Assembly (NCBI GenBank): GCA_946807835.1
Contig: OX327699.1
Coordinates: 17,286,014 to 17,350,013 of the forward strand
Direction of reading: 5' to 3'
From: Ailanthus altissimus
Lineage: Eukaryota; Streptophyta; Magnoliopsida; Sapindales; Simaroubaceae
Length of the DNA stretch: 64,000 bases
Under the pieces are notes generated by a model. That model was not told the origin of the DNA. It ran no database searches and was given only the letters and a program-made list of their open reading frames with translations. Position 1 is the first letter of the stretch. Each line of letters begins with the position of its first letter. Of the stretch, positions 50,467 to 62,944 are shown piece after piece. The position numbers and the translations under genes were made by a program.

Positions 50467-51268
50467 TGTTGGACAATAATTGAGATGAATATTAAAATGG
50501 ATAGTCACAATAAATTTAAAATGTGTGGGACATGTATGGAGAAGTATAGGACGTGTGAGATACGAAAAGGGAAGCAAAATGGGACTCGAAGACATGAAGA
50601 AAGCGAAGAAAATATGAGGGAAGACACTAGGGCCTAAACCAGAAGCCCAGCGCCGCAGCGATGGACGAGATAATGGCTAGCATTGCGGCGCCCAAGGATG
50701 AGTGCCGCGGCGTTAGAAGCGTCAATAAGCCATTTTTTGATCTGGATTTTAAGTTTTAAAAAGTTTTAGACTTCCAAAACAAGTTGACTCTTACTCCAAC
50801 AATGAATAGAGTTAGTAGGCACAAAATACACCATATATAAACACTCGTAAACCCTTAGATTGAGATCAAGCATTAAGAGAGACTCTAAGAGAGGGAAAGA
50901 ATTAGGTAGACACTAAGTGCTTGTATGCGTTATGATAGAACTGTTGTTTGGGTGTTCATTGCTTATGGTAGAATAAGGGTACATTAAATATTAGGTCCTT
51001 TTGATGGTTTTTTATTGGATTTTTCTTATAAAATCTCTAGGAAGTTAATAAAAGAAGTTATGATCCTTTGATCCACCGCAGACATAAGCAATTGGCCGAA
51101 CCACGTAAGATTATGTTGTGATCTTTTATATTCTACTTTGAATTATTGATATTTTACTTGATTAACAGATTATTTCGATGCGCAAGTAGATTAGAGTTCT
51201 AAGTTGAACTTAAAATTCTTCGCTTCAACTTAATCTTAAGAGAGAGAAGGGCGTTCCCTCCCTCAACA
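50467..51268 (+). mobile_element. Probable solo LTR (copia-like)
   Basis: Starts TGTTGGAC and ends CCTCAACA, giving the TG...CA termini and a 5-bp inverted repeat typical of LTRs. Inside are a TATA-like CATATATAAACACTCG near 50832, a purine-rich AGAGAGACTCTAAGAGAGGG leader, and GGCCGAACCACGTAAGA, a phrase common in plant copia LTRs. Nothing like a tRNA primer site or gag-pol follows, so it is solo. The 5 bp on either side (ATCTT, ATTAC) do not match, so the target duplication is lost or the ends are slightly misplaced. Confidence 0.55.
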
Positions 51269-51739
51269 ATTACTTTTTATTACTAATTTTATCATCTACT
51301 TTTCTATTTTCACGACAGTAGTGATGCAAAGTCATTTTTTTTGTTTTTGTTTGAATCTATATTTGCCGAACAAGAAACCTAGGTACTTAATATAACTCAG
51401 ATTCATGAAACAATAGGTACTTAATATTTGCCCTATTGGTTAATGACTTACCCTAAGGCTGACATTTTTAACCAAATCGCCCAAATTGACCGAATCAAAT
51501 AAAAAATATTTAGTTCAAGTCAATTTATGAGTTAGTTTATAATTGAATACGATGGAACAAAAACCAATCGATACAAATTATGATTTTTTTGAATTTGTGA
51601 GTTTTTGATTATTTCATGAATATGTATATATGTTTGATGAATTGGTGTTGGATCATTGGTGGATGAATACTATTTTGATTTTTAAAAAAATTTTGAATTA
51701 TGAGTAATTCTGATTTTTTTAATTTGTTTTTAAATAAAT

Positions 51740-52095
51740 GAACTCACCTAAAGAGTTCTTATTAGAATCAAAATCACAACCACATATTGTCATTGATAAT
51801 GATGAAGGTAATAATGCTATTATTACGTTCAAAAAGATTAAAAATAAAAAAATAAAAATACAAAGTATCATACAACCTCTTTTGTAGGTGTCAAAAACTT
51901 CATCATCAAGATTCAAGTGTGGAGTATTTTGTTGGATATGATGATATTTGAGATATAAAGTACTTTTACTATAAAAAGTTATATACATGATGTAATTCTA
52001 AAAACAATGGAACAAACAGTACATACAAAAAGTGTGATAAGTATTTAAAAGATAAAATTATTAAATATGAATAACAAAAGATTATTTTTAAAGAA
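51740..52095 (+). pseudogene. hAT transposase pseudogene, 5' part (BED finger)
   Basis: The plus strand encodes a degraded BED zinc-finger region. Near 51960-52070 it reads FYYKKLYT-stop-C, then NGTNSTYKKCDKYLKDKII, matching the GTS-x-L-x-x-H-x-x-C end of BED fingers in plant hAT (RICESLEEPER-like) transposases. The metal ligands are partly lost and stops are present. The frame runs into the satellite-core element inserted at 52104 and the gene resumes after 56446. No clear hAT terminal repeat was found on the left. Confidence 0.6.
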
Positions 52096-52299
52096 GATGT
52101 TAGTAGGGGAGGGTATTATTTTCGAACTCAACTTGTCCCGACTTGATCCATTTAAAAATGTGGAGTTGGGACAGGAACGAGAATGAGTTTATGACTTGTT
52201 TGGAACAAAAAATTCTGTCCCAAACAAGTCGAGTCGGGTTCAAAAAATTCTCAAACCCGAACAGAAATTTCCCGACCTAAATTTTTTTAATTTTTAATT

Positions 52300-53460
52300 T
52301 TTTTAATTTCAATTAAGATGGATTAAGATGATAACATTAAACATAACTATATTTAAATTTGAATTTGAAATAATAATATTTAACATAATTAAAATAAAAA
52401 AAAAATTTAAAATTATAATATTTAATGCAATTGAACTTGAAATCTTTAATATTTAACATAATTAAAATCAAATAATATTTAATAATATTTAACGATTTCA
52501 ACTCGAAATTAAATTTATAATTACAACATTTAACATAAATAGATTTAGAATGAAATAATTTTAAAATTAGTCAAATTATAACATTTAACGTAATTAAATT
52601 TTAAATAATAGCATTTAACGTAATTCAATCTATAATATTTAATGTAGTTGAAATCGAAACAATATTTTAAATTATAATATTTAACATATCTCAACTCAAA
52701 ATTAAATTTATAGTTACAATATTTTACGTAAATGGATTTCGAACGAACCAATTTCAAAATTAATCGATTTATAACATTTATTCATTTAACGTAATTTAAA
52801 TTCAAATTATAACATTTAACGTAATTTAAATCCATAACATTTAACGTAATTAAAATCAAAAAAATATTTTAAATTATATTATTTAACGTATTTCAATTCG
52901 AAATTAGATTTATAATTACAACATTTTACATAATTGAATTTTGAATGAATCGATTTCAAAATAAATCAAATTATAATATTTTGTGTAATTTAATTTCATT
53001 TAATAACATTTAACGTAATTCAAATATATAATATTTAACATAATTTTAGATCCAAATAATATTTTAAATTATAATATTTAACGTATTTTAACCAAAATTA
53101 TATTTATAATTACAACATTTTACGTAATTGAATTTGAAACGAATTGATTTCAAAATTAATCAAATTATAATATTCTACGTAGTTTAATTTAGAATAATAT
53201 TTAACGTAATTCAAATCTATAATATTTAACGTGATTTTGGGTCGAAATAATATTTTAAATTATAATATTTAACATATTTTAACTCAAAATTAGATTTATA
53301 ATTATAATATTTTACGTAATTGGATTTAAAATGAATCGATTTTAAAATTAATCAAATTATAATTTTTTACATAATTTAAATTCAATTTGAATTTGAAATA
53401 ATAACACTAACGTAATTAAAATTGAAATCTAAATTGAATTTAAATTTTTTTATTTAAATT
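52300..53460. repeat. AT-rich satellite core of element copy 2
   Basis: Built on TTTAACGTAATT words like the core at 17.7-20.5 kb. A marker phrase (AAATTAATCAAATTATAA and variants) recurs near 52563, 52757, 52958, 53151 and 53344, a period of about 195 bp. It is more diverged than copy 1. Confidence 0.8.
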
Positions 53461-53571
53461 AAATTCGAGAATTCCTGACCCGACCTGTCCCGAGGTTAGG
53501 TTGGAAAAATCTTAACCTAAAACAGGACACTTTTTGACATCCCGATCGAGTTTTGGTAGGTTAAAAAATTC

Positions 53572-56418
53572 TAAAATGTAGTAACCAGTATCCACGACTG
53601 GTAAGAATAAGTATTTATATATGTATAAATATACGTATTTTATTTGTATGTTGGCGATACTTGAATTATATATTGTTATTAGTAATATTTTTATAGGTTA
53701 AGGATATACGATTAGTATTGGGTTTATTTGTATGACTTTAGATTTATTTTAGGGACCAAATTGTTATACTTTGAAAGTTTTGGGGGCAAATTCGTAAATA
53801 CCAAAAATTAGCCTCTTAGTATAAAAATACACTTTTAAACCCTAATTTACCATTTTTAGGTCGAGCTACCCATTTTAAGAGAGAGAAAGAGGAGAAGAAG
53901 AAGAAAAAGAAGAAAAAGAAGAAGAAATTGGAATTTTGAATTTCAAGAGGTATATCATACGTATTTCTCAATTTATTGGTATTAATTAAGTTAATTCCTT
54001 TAAGTTTTGATTTCTGAAAATATGTATAATTGAGGATTTGTTGTGTATTTCGTAAGATCATATGAGAATTGATGATGATCTATAAGATAGTTTGATAAAT
54101 CATGATGAATTATGGAATTTCTGCTGGATAACCTCTTGATTTAGGAATTTTATAAATTGTTGTGATTCGATTATGGTTTTGAATTTTGAGTATATGAAAT
54201 TAGACATGTTAAGGATCATCTGAGACTTTGAATCGATTGAAAATTCTGGAAATCGAATTTATAGTGAATTTACCAAAATGACCCTGAAATTCTGGAAATT
54301 TCCTGTGTAAACAGTATAGTACAGTGAAAAATAATTTTTGTCCTACTGAATGATCTTCAAAAATTATGAATTTGTGGAATATGATAAGTTTATATGTCTA
54401 ATATGATATACTCGGAATTGAGAATTTAGATCAATGTGGTTGAAGTGTTATGAATTTCTAAAGTGTATCAGCTCATTGCAATATTTGATTAACAAATTTT
54501 TAAAGTTATAGAATAAAATAGTTTTAAAATACTTTTGGCAGTGATTTGGAAGTGAAATATTTATCATGGACTGAGATATGTGTTAAGAGTAATTATGTGG
54601 TAGTTTTATAATTTTTGAGTTAGTATATGATTTTATAAAATTGGGAGATTGAATACTGTTCAGTAAGTATCTTGATCCTGTCAGGTTTGTAGTTTGGATT
54701 CGATGGTGTGTATGGAATGGATTGTGTAGGAAATTTGATATAATATTCATATATAAGAAGGATATATGAGTCAAGAATGGTATATTCTGATTTTGAAGTA
54801 ATTGGACATCATTTGATGTATTAGAAATATTTGTTAAGTGTAACTGGTCAGAATGACAGGTTTTGAGAAACCAAATATTTAGACCAATTTGATGTGATAA
54901 ATGCATTGTGTATAATTTTGTAAGCTATTTAAAGTATTTTGTGTGAATTGTGAGGCTTATGAAAGGATTAATCTCCATTGATAGGTTAAGGAGATTTAAG
55001 CCTTGTAGCTGAAAGTGTTAAGAGGTAAGTATACTAGACTTTTTACTGAAATCACAATAAACATAGTAATTGTTTTGTATGATTTTGCAAATGGGGTTAA
55101 GAATATGTTTATGTTATGTCAAAGTATATTTTGATATGAAATGTGAATATATGTTTCTGAATGTGAGCATTGACATTGAGCATGGACATACATGTGTTTT
55201 TGTAAGTGAGCTTTCAAAATAAGATGTGTTTAATAAAGAAAGCTTTTGAAGTGTAATATGTCCATGAGAAATATTTTGTATTTTGAGGGTACTTGAACTC
55301 ACTGTTAACTTAGTAGGCATTTTATGTGATTTGTGGAGCCTTTATGTGTGGCCTTTCCTTTGGGATTGATATATGTTATGTGTTTCGTATGTAGGGAGGA
55401 TCCTATTGGTACCTAAAGAAAGAGTGAGTCATCACATTCGTGTGGTGGCGTATTGGTGCATGTGAGAGGACTCACCGATGATCAGGGTGAGGGTTTGGCT
55501 TTTACCTTCGGGCATAAGCATTATATATGTGTTATTCAAGACCTCACTTGTACTATTCCTCTCATACGGTATGTCACCTACGAGTGACATTTGGCTTATT
55601 ATGTGATATGTGATATGTAAGTCCTACTAAGTAGTAGTTGAGTGATGGTATTCCTATTATGTGTTTTGAAAGAATGTGTAAGCACTTACATGATATGTGA
55701 TTTGATAAGATTATGATTTTGATTGATCACAGCATATCATACATATGCATTGTGTACATATATGTATTTGTATTTGATATATGAAAAACTAATATGCTTA
55801 CTGAGTTTTATACTCATTATAGTTTATGGTGATTTCAGGTAAATAAGGTGCATGTGTGCTTAGCGGATTTGACAAGGCTTCTGCTGTTCCTTGGGTTCCC
55901 TAAGTTGGTAGGTTACCGAGTGTTTCATTTAGGGACACGTGGGATATGATATTTGATTTGTCCCTATTGAATAAATACTTATGTATTATTTCATTGTGTG
56001 TGGATTGGATTTGGTTTAAGTTTTATAAAGTGTGGTTATTGGATGATTTTAAGTAAGAATTTGCAATGGATATATTCTGAGCTCCCGGTAACAAAGTTGC
56101 TACTGGTGACGTAGTAGAGTGTTAATCTCTGAGAAAACTCTGCGTATCTCCGGTTTAATAATTGTCCCAGTCATAATTCAATTGCTATAATTCTGAAAGA
56201 AATTGAAATGAATGTTTAAATATTGTCAAGAGAAGTTTATATTTATATGTTAGGTTATGGTTGATTTTAATGTTGAACTTACTAGCAACTTGCTAAGGAT
56301 TTCTGTGTTAAATGAAAGTTGAAAATTTTGTGTAATATTATTTATGAGTGCACATGCAGTGAATGAATGTAAGTGATGTCGTGTGTCGGATCTTTTGGGT
56401 CTAGGGCGTGACATAAAA
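53572..56418 (+). mobile_element. Gypsy-type solo LTR with TAAAA target duplication
   Basis: The LTR is 53577-56413 (2837 bp). It starts TGTAGTAACC, ends GGGCGTGACA, and is flanked by perfect 5-bp duplications TAAAA (53572-53576 and 56414-56418). The length, the GGCGTGACA end and the internal TATGCTTACTGAGTTTTATA phrase resemble LTRs of plant Ty3/gypsy chromoviruses of the Tekay/Del group. No internal region or second LTR is present, so it is a product of LTR-LTR recombination. It lies 20-25 bp inside the right end of the satellite-core element. Open frames within it are not genes. Confidence 0.88.
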
Positions 56419-56446
56419 CTTGAAAATGCCCACCCTTGTATGCTAG

Positions 56447-57455
56447 TCTTATGATAAAAATGAAATTTTGATCAAGTAGCTTGCAGAATGTTACAATAAA
56501 AATGATTACTTAGGATGAGTTACTTTTTAACTTTATGAAAAATAAGGGGTTTTATTATTTTTGTAATGTAGCGATCCCTATATTTGATGTCATCTCATAT
56601 AGAAAAATTGTTATAGATGTATTGCAATTGTATTTTGATAATAAAGTAACGTTGAAGAGTATATATAATAGGAGTAGTCAAAGAGTGAGTTTAAATACTA
56701 ATACTTTGACTTTTATTCGAAACACTAGTTATATAATTGTGATTGACTGTTTTATAGACAGTGATTGGCATTTACATATAAAGATTTTGAGTTTTTGTCC
56801 AGTGCTTAATTATAAAGGAAAAAAATTGGAAAAATTTTGAAATCTTGTTTGCTTGTTTGTGGAATAGAGAAATTGTTCACTATTACAATAGATAATGAAA
56901 GTGTAAACATAGCTATTTTTACAAATTTAAACAAGAAGTTGAGAATTATAAAAAAGATGCATTGGTGTTGGATGGTGAGTTCTTACTTTTGTTATGTTGT
57001 ACATATATTCTTAATTTAATTATTGGTGATGGATTGAAAGACTTAAATGAGAATACAATGACATTCGGAATGCTGTTAAGTATGTGAGACCTTCGACTTA
57101 TTGATTGTAGTCTTTTAAATAATGTGTGTAGTAATAAAAAATTGAGTATAAAAACAATATAGTCTCAGATGTGCTAACGATGTATAATTCCATTTATTTG
57201 ATATTGACAACTACTTTGAAGTCCCAAAAAATGATGTATAATTTCATTTATTTGATATTGACAACTACTTTGAAGTCCCAAAAAGCATTTAACTGTATAT
57301 TTGATGAAGATGGACTTTATGGGATTTTTTTTTTAATAAGAAAATGGGAAAATAAAGCTAAGGCACCACTAGTGATGTTTAGAAAAACATCAAAATATTT
57401 ATTATATTCTTGCAAATCTATTATAATGTCACCGATAAATGAAATGCTTCTTTAA
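56447..57455 (+). pseudogene. hAT transposase pseudogene, 3' part
   Basis: The plus strand encodes consecutive, broken segments of a plant hAT transposase. These include GFYYFCNVAIPIFDVISYRK, VSLNTNTLTFIRNTSYIIVI, FIDSDWHLHIKILSFCPVLN, GIEKLFTITIDNESVNIAIF, and a SIYLILTTTLKSQKAF block. The order matches RICESLEEPER-like proteins: the Asp of TxDxWTS has become Asn in LNTNT, while TxDNAS is near-intact. Frame shifts and stops separate the blocks, and the C-terminal dimerisation region was not found. It continues the BED fragment at 51740-52095 once the nested elements are removed. Confidence 0.75.
57181..57288 (+). repeat. 54-bp in-frame tandem duplication in the hAT pseudogene
   Basis: Two adjacent copies starting TGTATAAT at 57181 and 57235, differing at one or two bases. 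The unit is 18 codons, so the encoded YLILTTTLKSQK segment is doubled without a frameshift. Confidence 0.9.
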
Positions 57456-57545
57456 ATGTGACATTTAATATTTCTTTTAATGAGATCTATAAAATTCATT
57501 ACACCTTAAACTATTTGGCTCACAATGAAAGTCTTTTGTCAGGTA

Positions 57546-57719
57546 GCATAGTTTTGATTTTAAAAATAAAGTATGAAAATTATCAAAATCCATTAAAAAG
57601 ATAAATAAATTGTTAATTGTGGCTTCTAGACAGCATAGCTTTGATTTTAAAGATCAAGTATGAAACGTATCAAAATCTATTAAGAAGATAAATAAGTTGT
57701 TAGATTGTGACTTCTATAC
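57546..57719 (+). repeat. 87-bp tandem duplication
   Basis: GCATAGTTTTGATTTTAAA at 57546 recurs as GCATAGCTTTGATTTTAAA at 57633, and the two copies stay collinear for 87 bp with about ten differences. It lies downstream of the recognisable transposase blocks. Confidence 0.85.
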
Positions 57720-58790
57720 TTTATCTATGATGCAAAATAAAATCTGCATACTTATGATTTAAGATTTTGTTTAATAATAATAAAGAAAAAGTAGATGAAA
57801 CAAAAAAAGTTAGTAAATATTTGTTGTGCACTATATGAGACATACAATTGATGGTATAAAAAATTAGTTCAAGAAAGTAACAATATTGGCGCCACTTGTA
57901 ACATGGCTTATCAACAATTCAATAGTATTGGGTCATTCATTTTATTTAATGATATGGTACGAGAACAAATAATTTGAGTGTTACAAATATTGATCATTAA
58001 AAAGTATATATGTTTGTTGGTGACATTTTAGAGATAGAGAAAACGTACGTGCTAAATACATTTAGAAGATCATTAACTCGTATCATAGTAAATGTCTTAA
58101 TATATATACAAAATTAAATACGATCTTTATTTACGTTGATAAAGCCAAAAAGATTGAAGTCACAAATTTTGAAGTAAAATATTATAAAAAATTTGAAACA
58201 AATAATAATTTATTAAATTTGATGCGTGTATATTTATTTATTTTTAGATGTACTCTATATATTTTATTAATTACTTTCTTTAGAAATTGTGATATAGAGT
58301 ATCAATAATTGGTGCTACAATCACACAAGCAATGCATGAAGAGTGGTACGTGAAAAAGATTAAAATTAGTTATAAATATTTGATCTTTACGATAATTCAT
58401 TTGGATTTTAATTTTTTTTTAATATTTTATTCACAGCTACTTTAAGCTTATTAGTGATCTTGGAGTTGCAGATTGATGATGAATGAGATAATAATGGACT
58501 TAAATTATATTCAATGTTTTATTAATTTATTTTATAATTTTCCAGATGTTGGATATTCTTTGTGTTTTGCTAATTCAAAAGTGTTGTAATGTGTGATGTA
58601 GATGATAGAGTTGGTGTTGATGCTCAATTTTGGATGCTGAATTGTTGATTATATTGAAATTGAGAGTGTTTAGTATTATATATTTAATTAACTTATAAGT
58701 TTTTAAAATATGAGAATATTCATATTTTATAAAAGACTTTGCCGAAATTTTTTTGTGGGTGACACAATTAAATGAATGAATTAATTTAAT
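57720..58790. other. AT-rich spacer after the hAT pseudogene
   Basis: May hold unrecognisable transposase remains and the lost right end of the hAT element. No motif was secure. Confidence 0.45.
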
Positions 58791-59720
58791 TTATAATATT
58801 CAATTAAATGATTTCATGTATATAAATAAATAAATTAATTAATTAAAGTTAGGCTCTTATGTTTTAGGAACATAAAATAACTAATAGAAGTGCAAGATTC
58901 AATTTTAATTTTATAAAGATTTAATTTCATAAATATAAATTAATTAATTGAAGTGTAAGATTCAATTTTAATTTTATAAAACTCAATTGAATTATAACAT
59001 TTTTGAATATAAATTAATTAATTAAAGTGAATTTAAGATTCAATTTTAAATTTTATGAAGTTTAATTGAATTATTTTGTTTCATAAATATAAATTAATTA
59101 ATTGAAGTATAACATTAAATTTTAATTTTATGAAACTCAATTAAATGATTTCATGAATATAAATTAATTAATTAAAGTACAAGATTCATTGTAATTTTAT
59201 GGCATTCAATTGAATAATTTCATTTAATGACTATAAACTAATCATTTGAAGTGCAAATTTAAATTTTATGAAACTCAATTGATGCAAGCACTTTCTTTTT
59301 TCATTCACTTCCAGGTTACTTCCTCCATCTTATTATAGTTCTCCAAGAGGTTGGGTGGGGGCATGTTGGTGAGAACTAACCCTTGAACGAGTAAGGCCTA
59401 GGCTTACGTCAAGAAATTTAAAATTTAACATTTAGAGCTCAAATATCGGCACTCTTATAAGAGTTTACCCGGAGTTGATTCATCCTTTTAAAATTAAGAG
59501 GCGAAAGTAATTTCATTTTATGAATATAAATTAATAAATTAAAATGCAAAATTTAATTTTAATTTTATGAAACTCAATTGAATGATTTTATTTTATGAAT
59601 ATAAATTAATTAATTTAAGTACAACATTAAATTTTAATTTGCTTAATTGAATGATCTCATGAATATAAATTAATTAAAATAAATTAAATCAATTAACTTA
59701 ATACAAAATTAAAAATTACA
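58790..59720. repeat. Tandem array of ~65-80-bp AATTAATTAA units
   Basis: Repeating phrase ATATAAATTAATTAATTGAA, then AGATTCAATTTTAATTTTAT, then GAAACTCAATTGAATGATTT, with variable unit length. A non-repeat segment of about 228 bp (59282-59509, with GGTTGGGTGGGGGCATGTTG) interrupts the array between CTCAATTGA and ATTTCATTTTATGAAT, as an insertion would. Confidence 0.8.
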
Positions 59721-60880
59721 ATTAAATATAAATTTCAAGCCCAATATATTAAAAAATTACAATTAAGCCAAAAATTTACTAATCCATTTGTTAAACCCAA
59801 CCCAATACTCAACTGTTTCAAACTTAAAAATAACAGCCCAAAATTAACAACTTAAATCAAATTCAAAAATCGAAGACCGAATTGAATCGAACCTCTTAAT
59901 CTGATCAGTCTAACCATACTTATTCAGTTTAAAAGTTTCAACTCATTTACTAGATAAATTTAAATAAGAATTATCTTACTCATTGTAACATTAGTATTTC
60001 CTCTTTAAGTGTAGTTCAAATAATCACGAACATATTTTGTAACAAAAATAGAAGAATAAAACTTAATATTAGTAAGTAAGATTTTTCACTTCTCCATTTT
60101 TTTTAAATAGTAACATTGATATTTCGGAAGAAAAGAAATCTCTTTCTGTTTTAATAAAATATTCTATCTCACTCTTTCGTTATTTTATTCTTCTTTTAAG
60201 TCCTATCTGTTAAGCCAATATCTTAAATGAAGAGTCCCAGCATCGAATCCTTTGACACAATCCAAGTAGATGTTACAAATCAGCAGGAAATACATATTCT
60301 TTTTAAATTATAACTTTATCAAATTTAGTATAAAAAAGTTAAACTTTACCAGATCTACAAATCACATGTTTATATAACTCTCTTCATATTTTCTGCGCTC
60401 ATTGTTCTAAAAAAAAAAACTTTAAAAGACAATTAAACAAAACATTGATTGAGGCATAATTTAATAACAGTAATATTATATTTTTTAAGTTTGTGTTTTA
60501 TTTTAATATATTTTCATCATAATTAATATGTTAAACATCTATTAAATAATTAAATTTTATAATATTTAAAACTATTTATTATAAAACGATGTCATCAATA
60601 TTTGAAACATTATTTAAAATAAAATAATATTAAAATAATATAATATTATTCATTGGTCATTGTCGTTGAAATGCTTTACATAGAGTTTGTCGATTGTCAA
60701 TCTCGGGAAACAGTATTTAGGCCCTACAAATACCTAAATGGCACAAAGTTACCTTACATTTGCAAATACCTAAATGGGTACAAAGTTACCCTATGTTACG
60801 CTTCATTCAAATATATTAAATTTTTATGATTTAATCATTGTTATTAGTTTAAAAGATTAATTTAGTAGGTAACCTAGCTT
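59721..60880. other. AT-rich spacer
   Basis: No gene was recognised. A 37-bp direct repeat of CAAATACCTAAATGG...CAAAGTTACC occurs at about 60727 and 60764. Confidence 0.5.
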
Positions 60881-62040
60881 ATGTTTATTGTTATTAAGGT
60901 TTACCTAATTTTTATTTTATGTGAGATGTGACATTCTTCTTTATCTAATCACTCGGTATCTTTATTACAGTATTTTGGCTAACTTGACCCGTATACTCAT
61001 GTATTCTTAAAATTCAATCAATTTCTATTTGATGTGAGATATGACATTCTCTTCCACTCAATTACGTGAAACATCATCATTGTTTGACATAAACTCAAAT
61101 GCCAACTTAGCCCGTGTGTTCATATATTCTTAAGATTCACCAAATTTTTATTTGATGTGAGACATGACAATCTTCTCCACCCATTTATGTGACGTCCTTA
61201 TATATTTCTACGATTTATCAAATTTTAATTTGATGTGGGACTTGACATTCTCTCCCAGCTAATCATATGACGCCCTTATCATAGTCTGACCTAAACTCAG
61301 AGGCTAACTTGACTCGTATGTTCATGTATTCTCAATATCCACCTAATTTTTATCCAATAATGTAAGATATGACATTTTCTCTTGCCCAAACGCCTTTGTC
61401 ATGATCTTTGGGCTAACTTGGCATATATATATATATTTTCAAGATTCACCATATTTTTATTTGATGTGCGATATAACATTCTTCCATACCCAATCATTGA
61501 TTTTTGGGCAACTTAGCTTGTATGTTTATATATTCTCAATATCCACCCAATTTTTATGTGATGTAAGATGTGACATTTTTTCATACCCAATCACGTGACA
61601 CCATTATCATTATTTGGCCAAAATTTAAGAGCCAACTTGGCATTGTATTATCCATCTCCCGTATTCATGAGAATCTACATTTTATGTGGCAATCTTTGTA
61701 TGTATGTATATTTTTAAGATTCATCCAATTTCTATTCGAAAGATCCACTTAATTTTTATCAGAAAGATTCACCCAATTTATATTTGATACGAGATGTGAT
61801 ATTCTTGCATCACAATCACAGGTTTTTGGGCCAACCTAACTTGTATACTCATATATTCTCATGTTTTACTCAATTTATATCAAATGTGAAACGTGACATT
61901 CTTCTTCACTTAATTATATGACATCCTTATCATGATTTGACTCAAATTTATAGTTAAATTTGTATAAATTCAGATGCCAACTTAACGTACATTACCCATC
62001 TTTACTATTCATAATAATTCACATCCTATTAAAAGATAAA
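60880..62040. repeat. Satellite-like array of ~100-140-bp units, left block
   Basis: Units read roughly TTTTTATTTGATGTGAGATG, TGACATTCTTC, AATCACGTGAC-like, TTATCATGATTTGAC-like, GCCAACTTGGCCCGTATG-like, then TCATATATTCTCAAGATTCA. Copies begin near 60912, 61021, 61140, 61205, 61343, 61445, 61545, 61766 and 61865. The array resumes at 62945 after an interruption. Confidence 0.8.
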
Positions 62041-62944
62041 CATGATTCAATTCAATCTAATTTTGACCGAAAGTAAATTGAATCATGATTTTTTTTAGTT
62101 CTCGAGAGTACCAAATAAAATTGAATACAGTACAAAATTTAAACTGATTTTTTTTTTGATTTAATTTGTTTTGATTTATATATTTTTTTGTCAATTTGAA
62201 AAAAAAAATGTTTGACAAACACCTAACTATCGAATTGAACCCATAACTTGAAAAAGTAATAACCATTGATTTACCAAGTGAGCAAAAACTAATTTTGGAC
62301 TAAAGTGCAGTCCATTTTATCATGTTTTAATTCAAGAATATTAATAATTAAAAAAATTAGAATCAATATGATTCAAACTTGTGACTTAAAGAAAGGTATA
62401 ACTACTGTTTTACTAAGTGAGCAGATGATTTTAAGTGCAATCTATTTTATTATATTTGAATTTAAAAACATTAATAATTAAACAAAAAGCATAATGGATT
62501 CGAACTTGTTATTTGAAAAGAGAAACTATCATGACATTTTTAACTTAGTTAAAACTCATATTGAAATAAAAATACATTCTATTTTATCATATACAACTTT
62601 TAACACATTAATAATTAAAAAACGAAGATTGTCGGATTCGAATAGGGACATGAGAAGACAATTAGCACAATCTATTAATTGAACTAAAGTTAATTTTGAA
62701 ATTAAAAATATGTTACGTTTCTTATATTTAATTTTAAATTATTAATAATTAATTATTTTTTTTAGTTCGGTTTCAGTTATATGTATAACTAATTTAGAAT
62801 AGAACTAAACCGTTTAATTATTTTAATGATAAGAATCGAACACTTTTTTTTAAGCATAAAAATTGAACTAAACCGAACCAACCATTTTGGTTCAATCTGG
62901 TGTAATTTTTCCACTTTCTGATTTTTTTCCCTACCCTTATCCCA
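62041..62944. repeat. Segment interrupting the array, with its own ~140-bp minisatellite
   Basis: Breaks the flanking array between CACATCC (about 62029) and CATGTAGTAATCTTTGTATG (about 62943). Inside, about four units of ~140 bp repeat TTAATAATTAA, GATTCGAACTTGTGACTT-like and TTTACTAAGTGAGC. The edges carry CCGAA/TTCGG-rich words and a TTTTCCCTACCCTTA right end, like non-autonomous hAT elements. Ends and target duplication are not resolved. Confidence 0.5.

Larger units (their letters stand above)
52096..56446. mobile_element. Non-autonomous hAT-like element with satellite core, copy 2
   Basis: The element proper is 52104-56438, with a later LTR insertion at 53577-56413; without it the element is about 1.5 kb. 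The left end TAGGGGAGGGTATTATTTTC pairs with the right end, which reads inward CAAGGGTGGGCATTTTCAAG. Flanking 8-mers GATGTTAG (52096-52103) and TATGCTAG (56439-56446) match at 6 of 8 positions, as expected for an old hAT target duplication. Subterminal GC-richer CCCGAC/GTCGGG blocks surround an AT-rich tandem-repeat core. No coding capacity. It interrupts the hAT transposase pseudogene. Confidence 0.75.

Noticed and set aside
53816..55320. Open frames of 68-107 residues inside the gypsy solo LTR
   Set aside because: LTRs are non-coding; these frames have low complexity or no similarity, and one is a poly-Phe translation of an AAG/AAA run.
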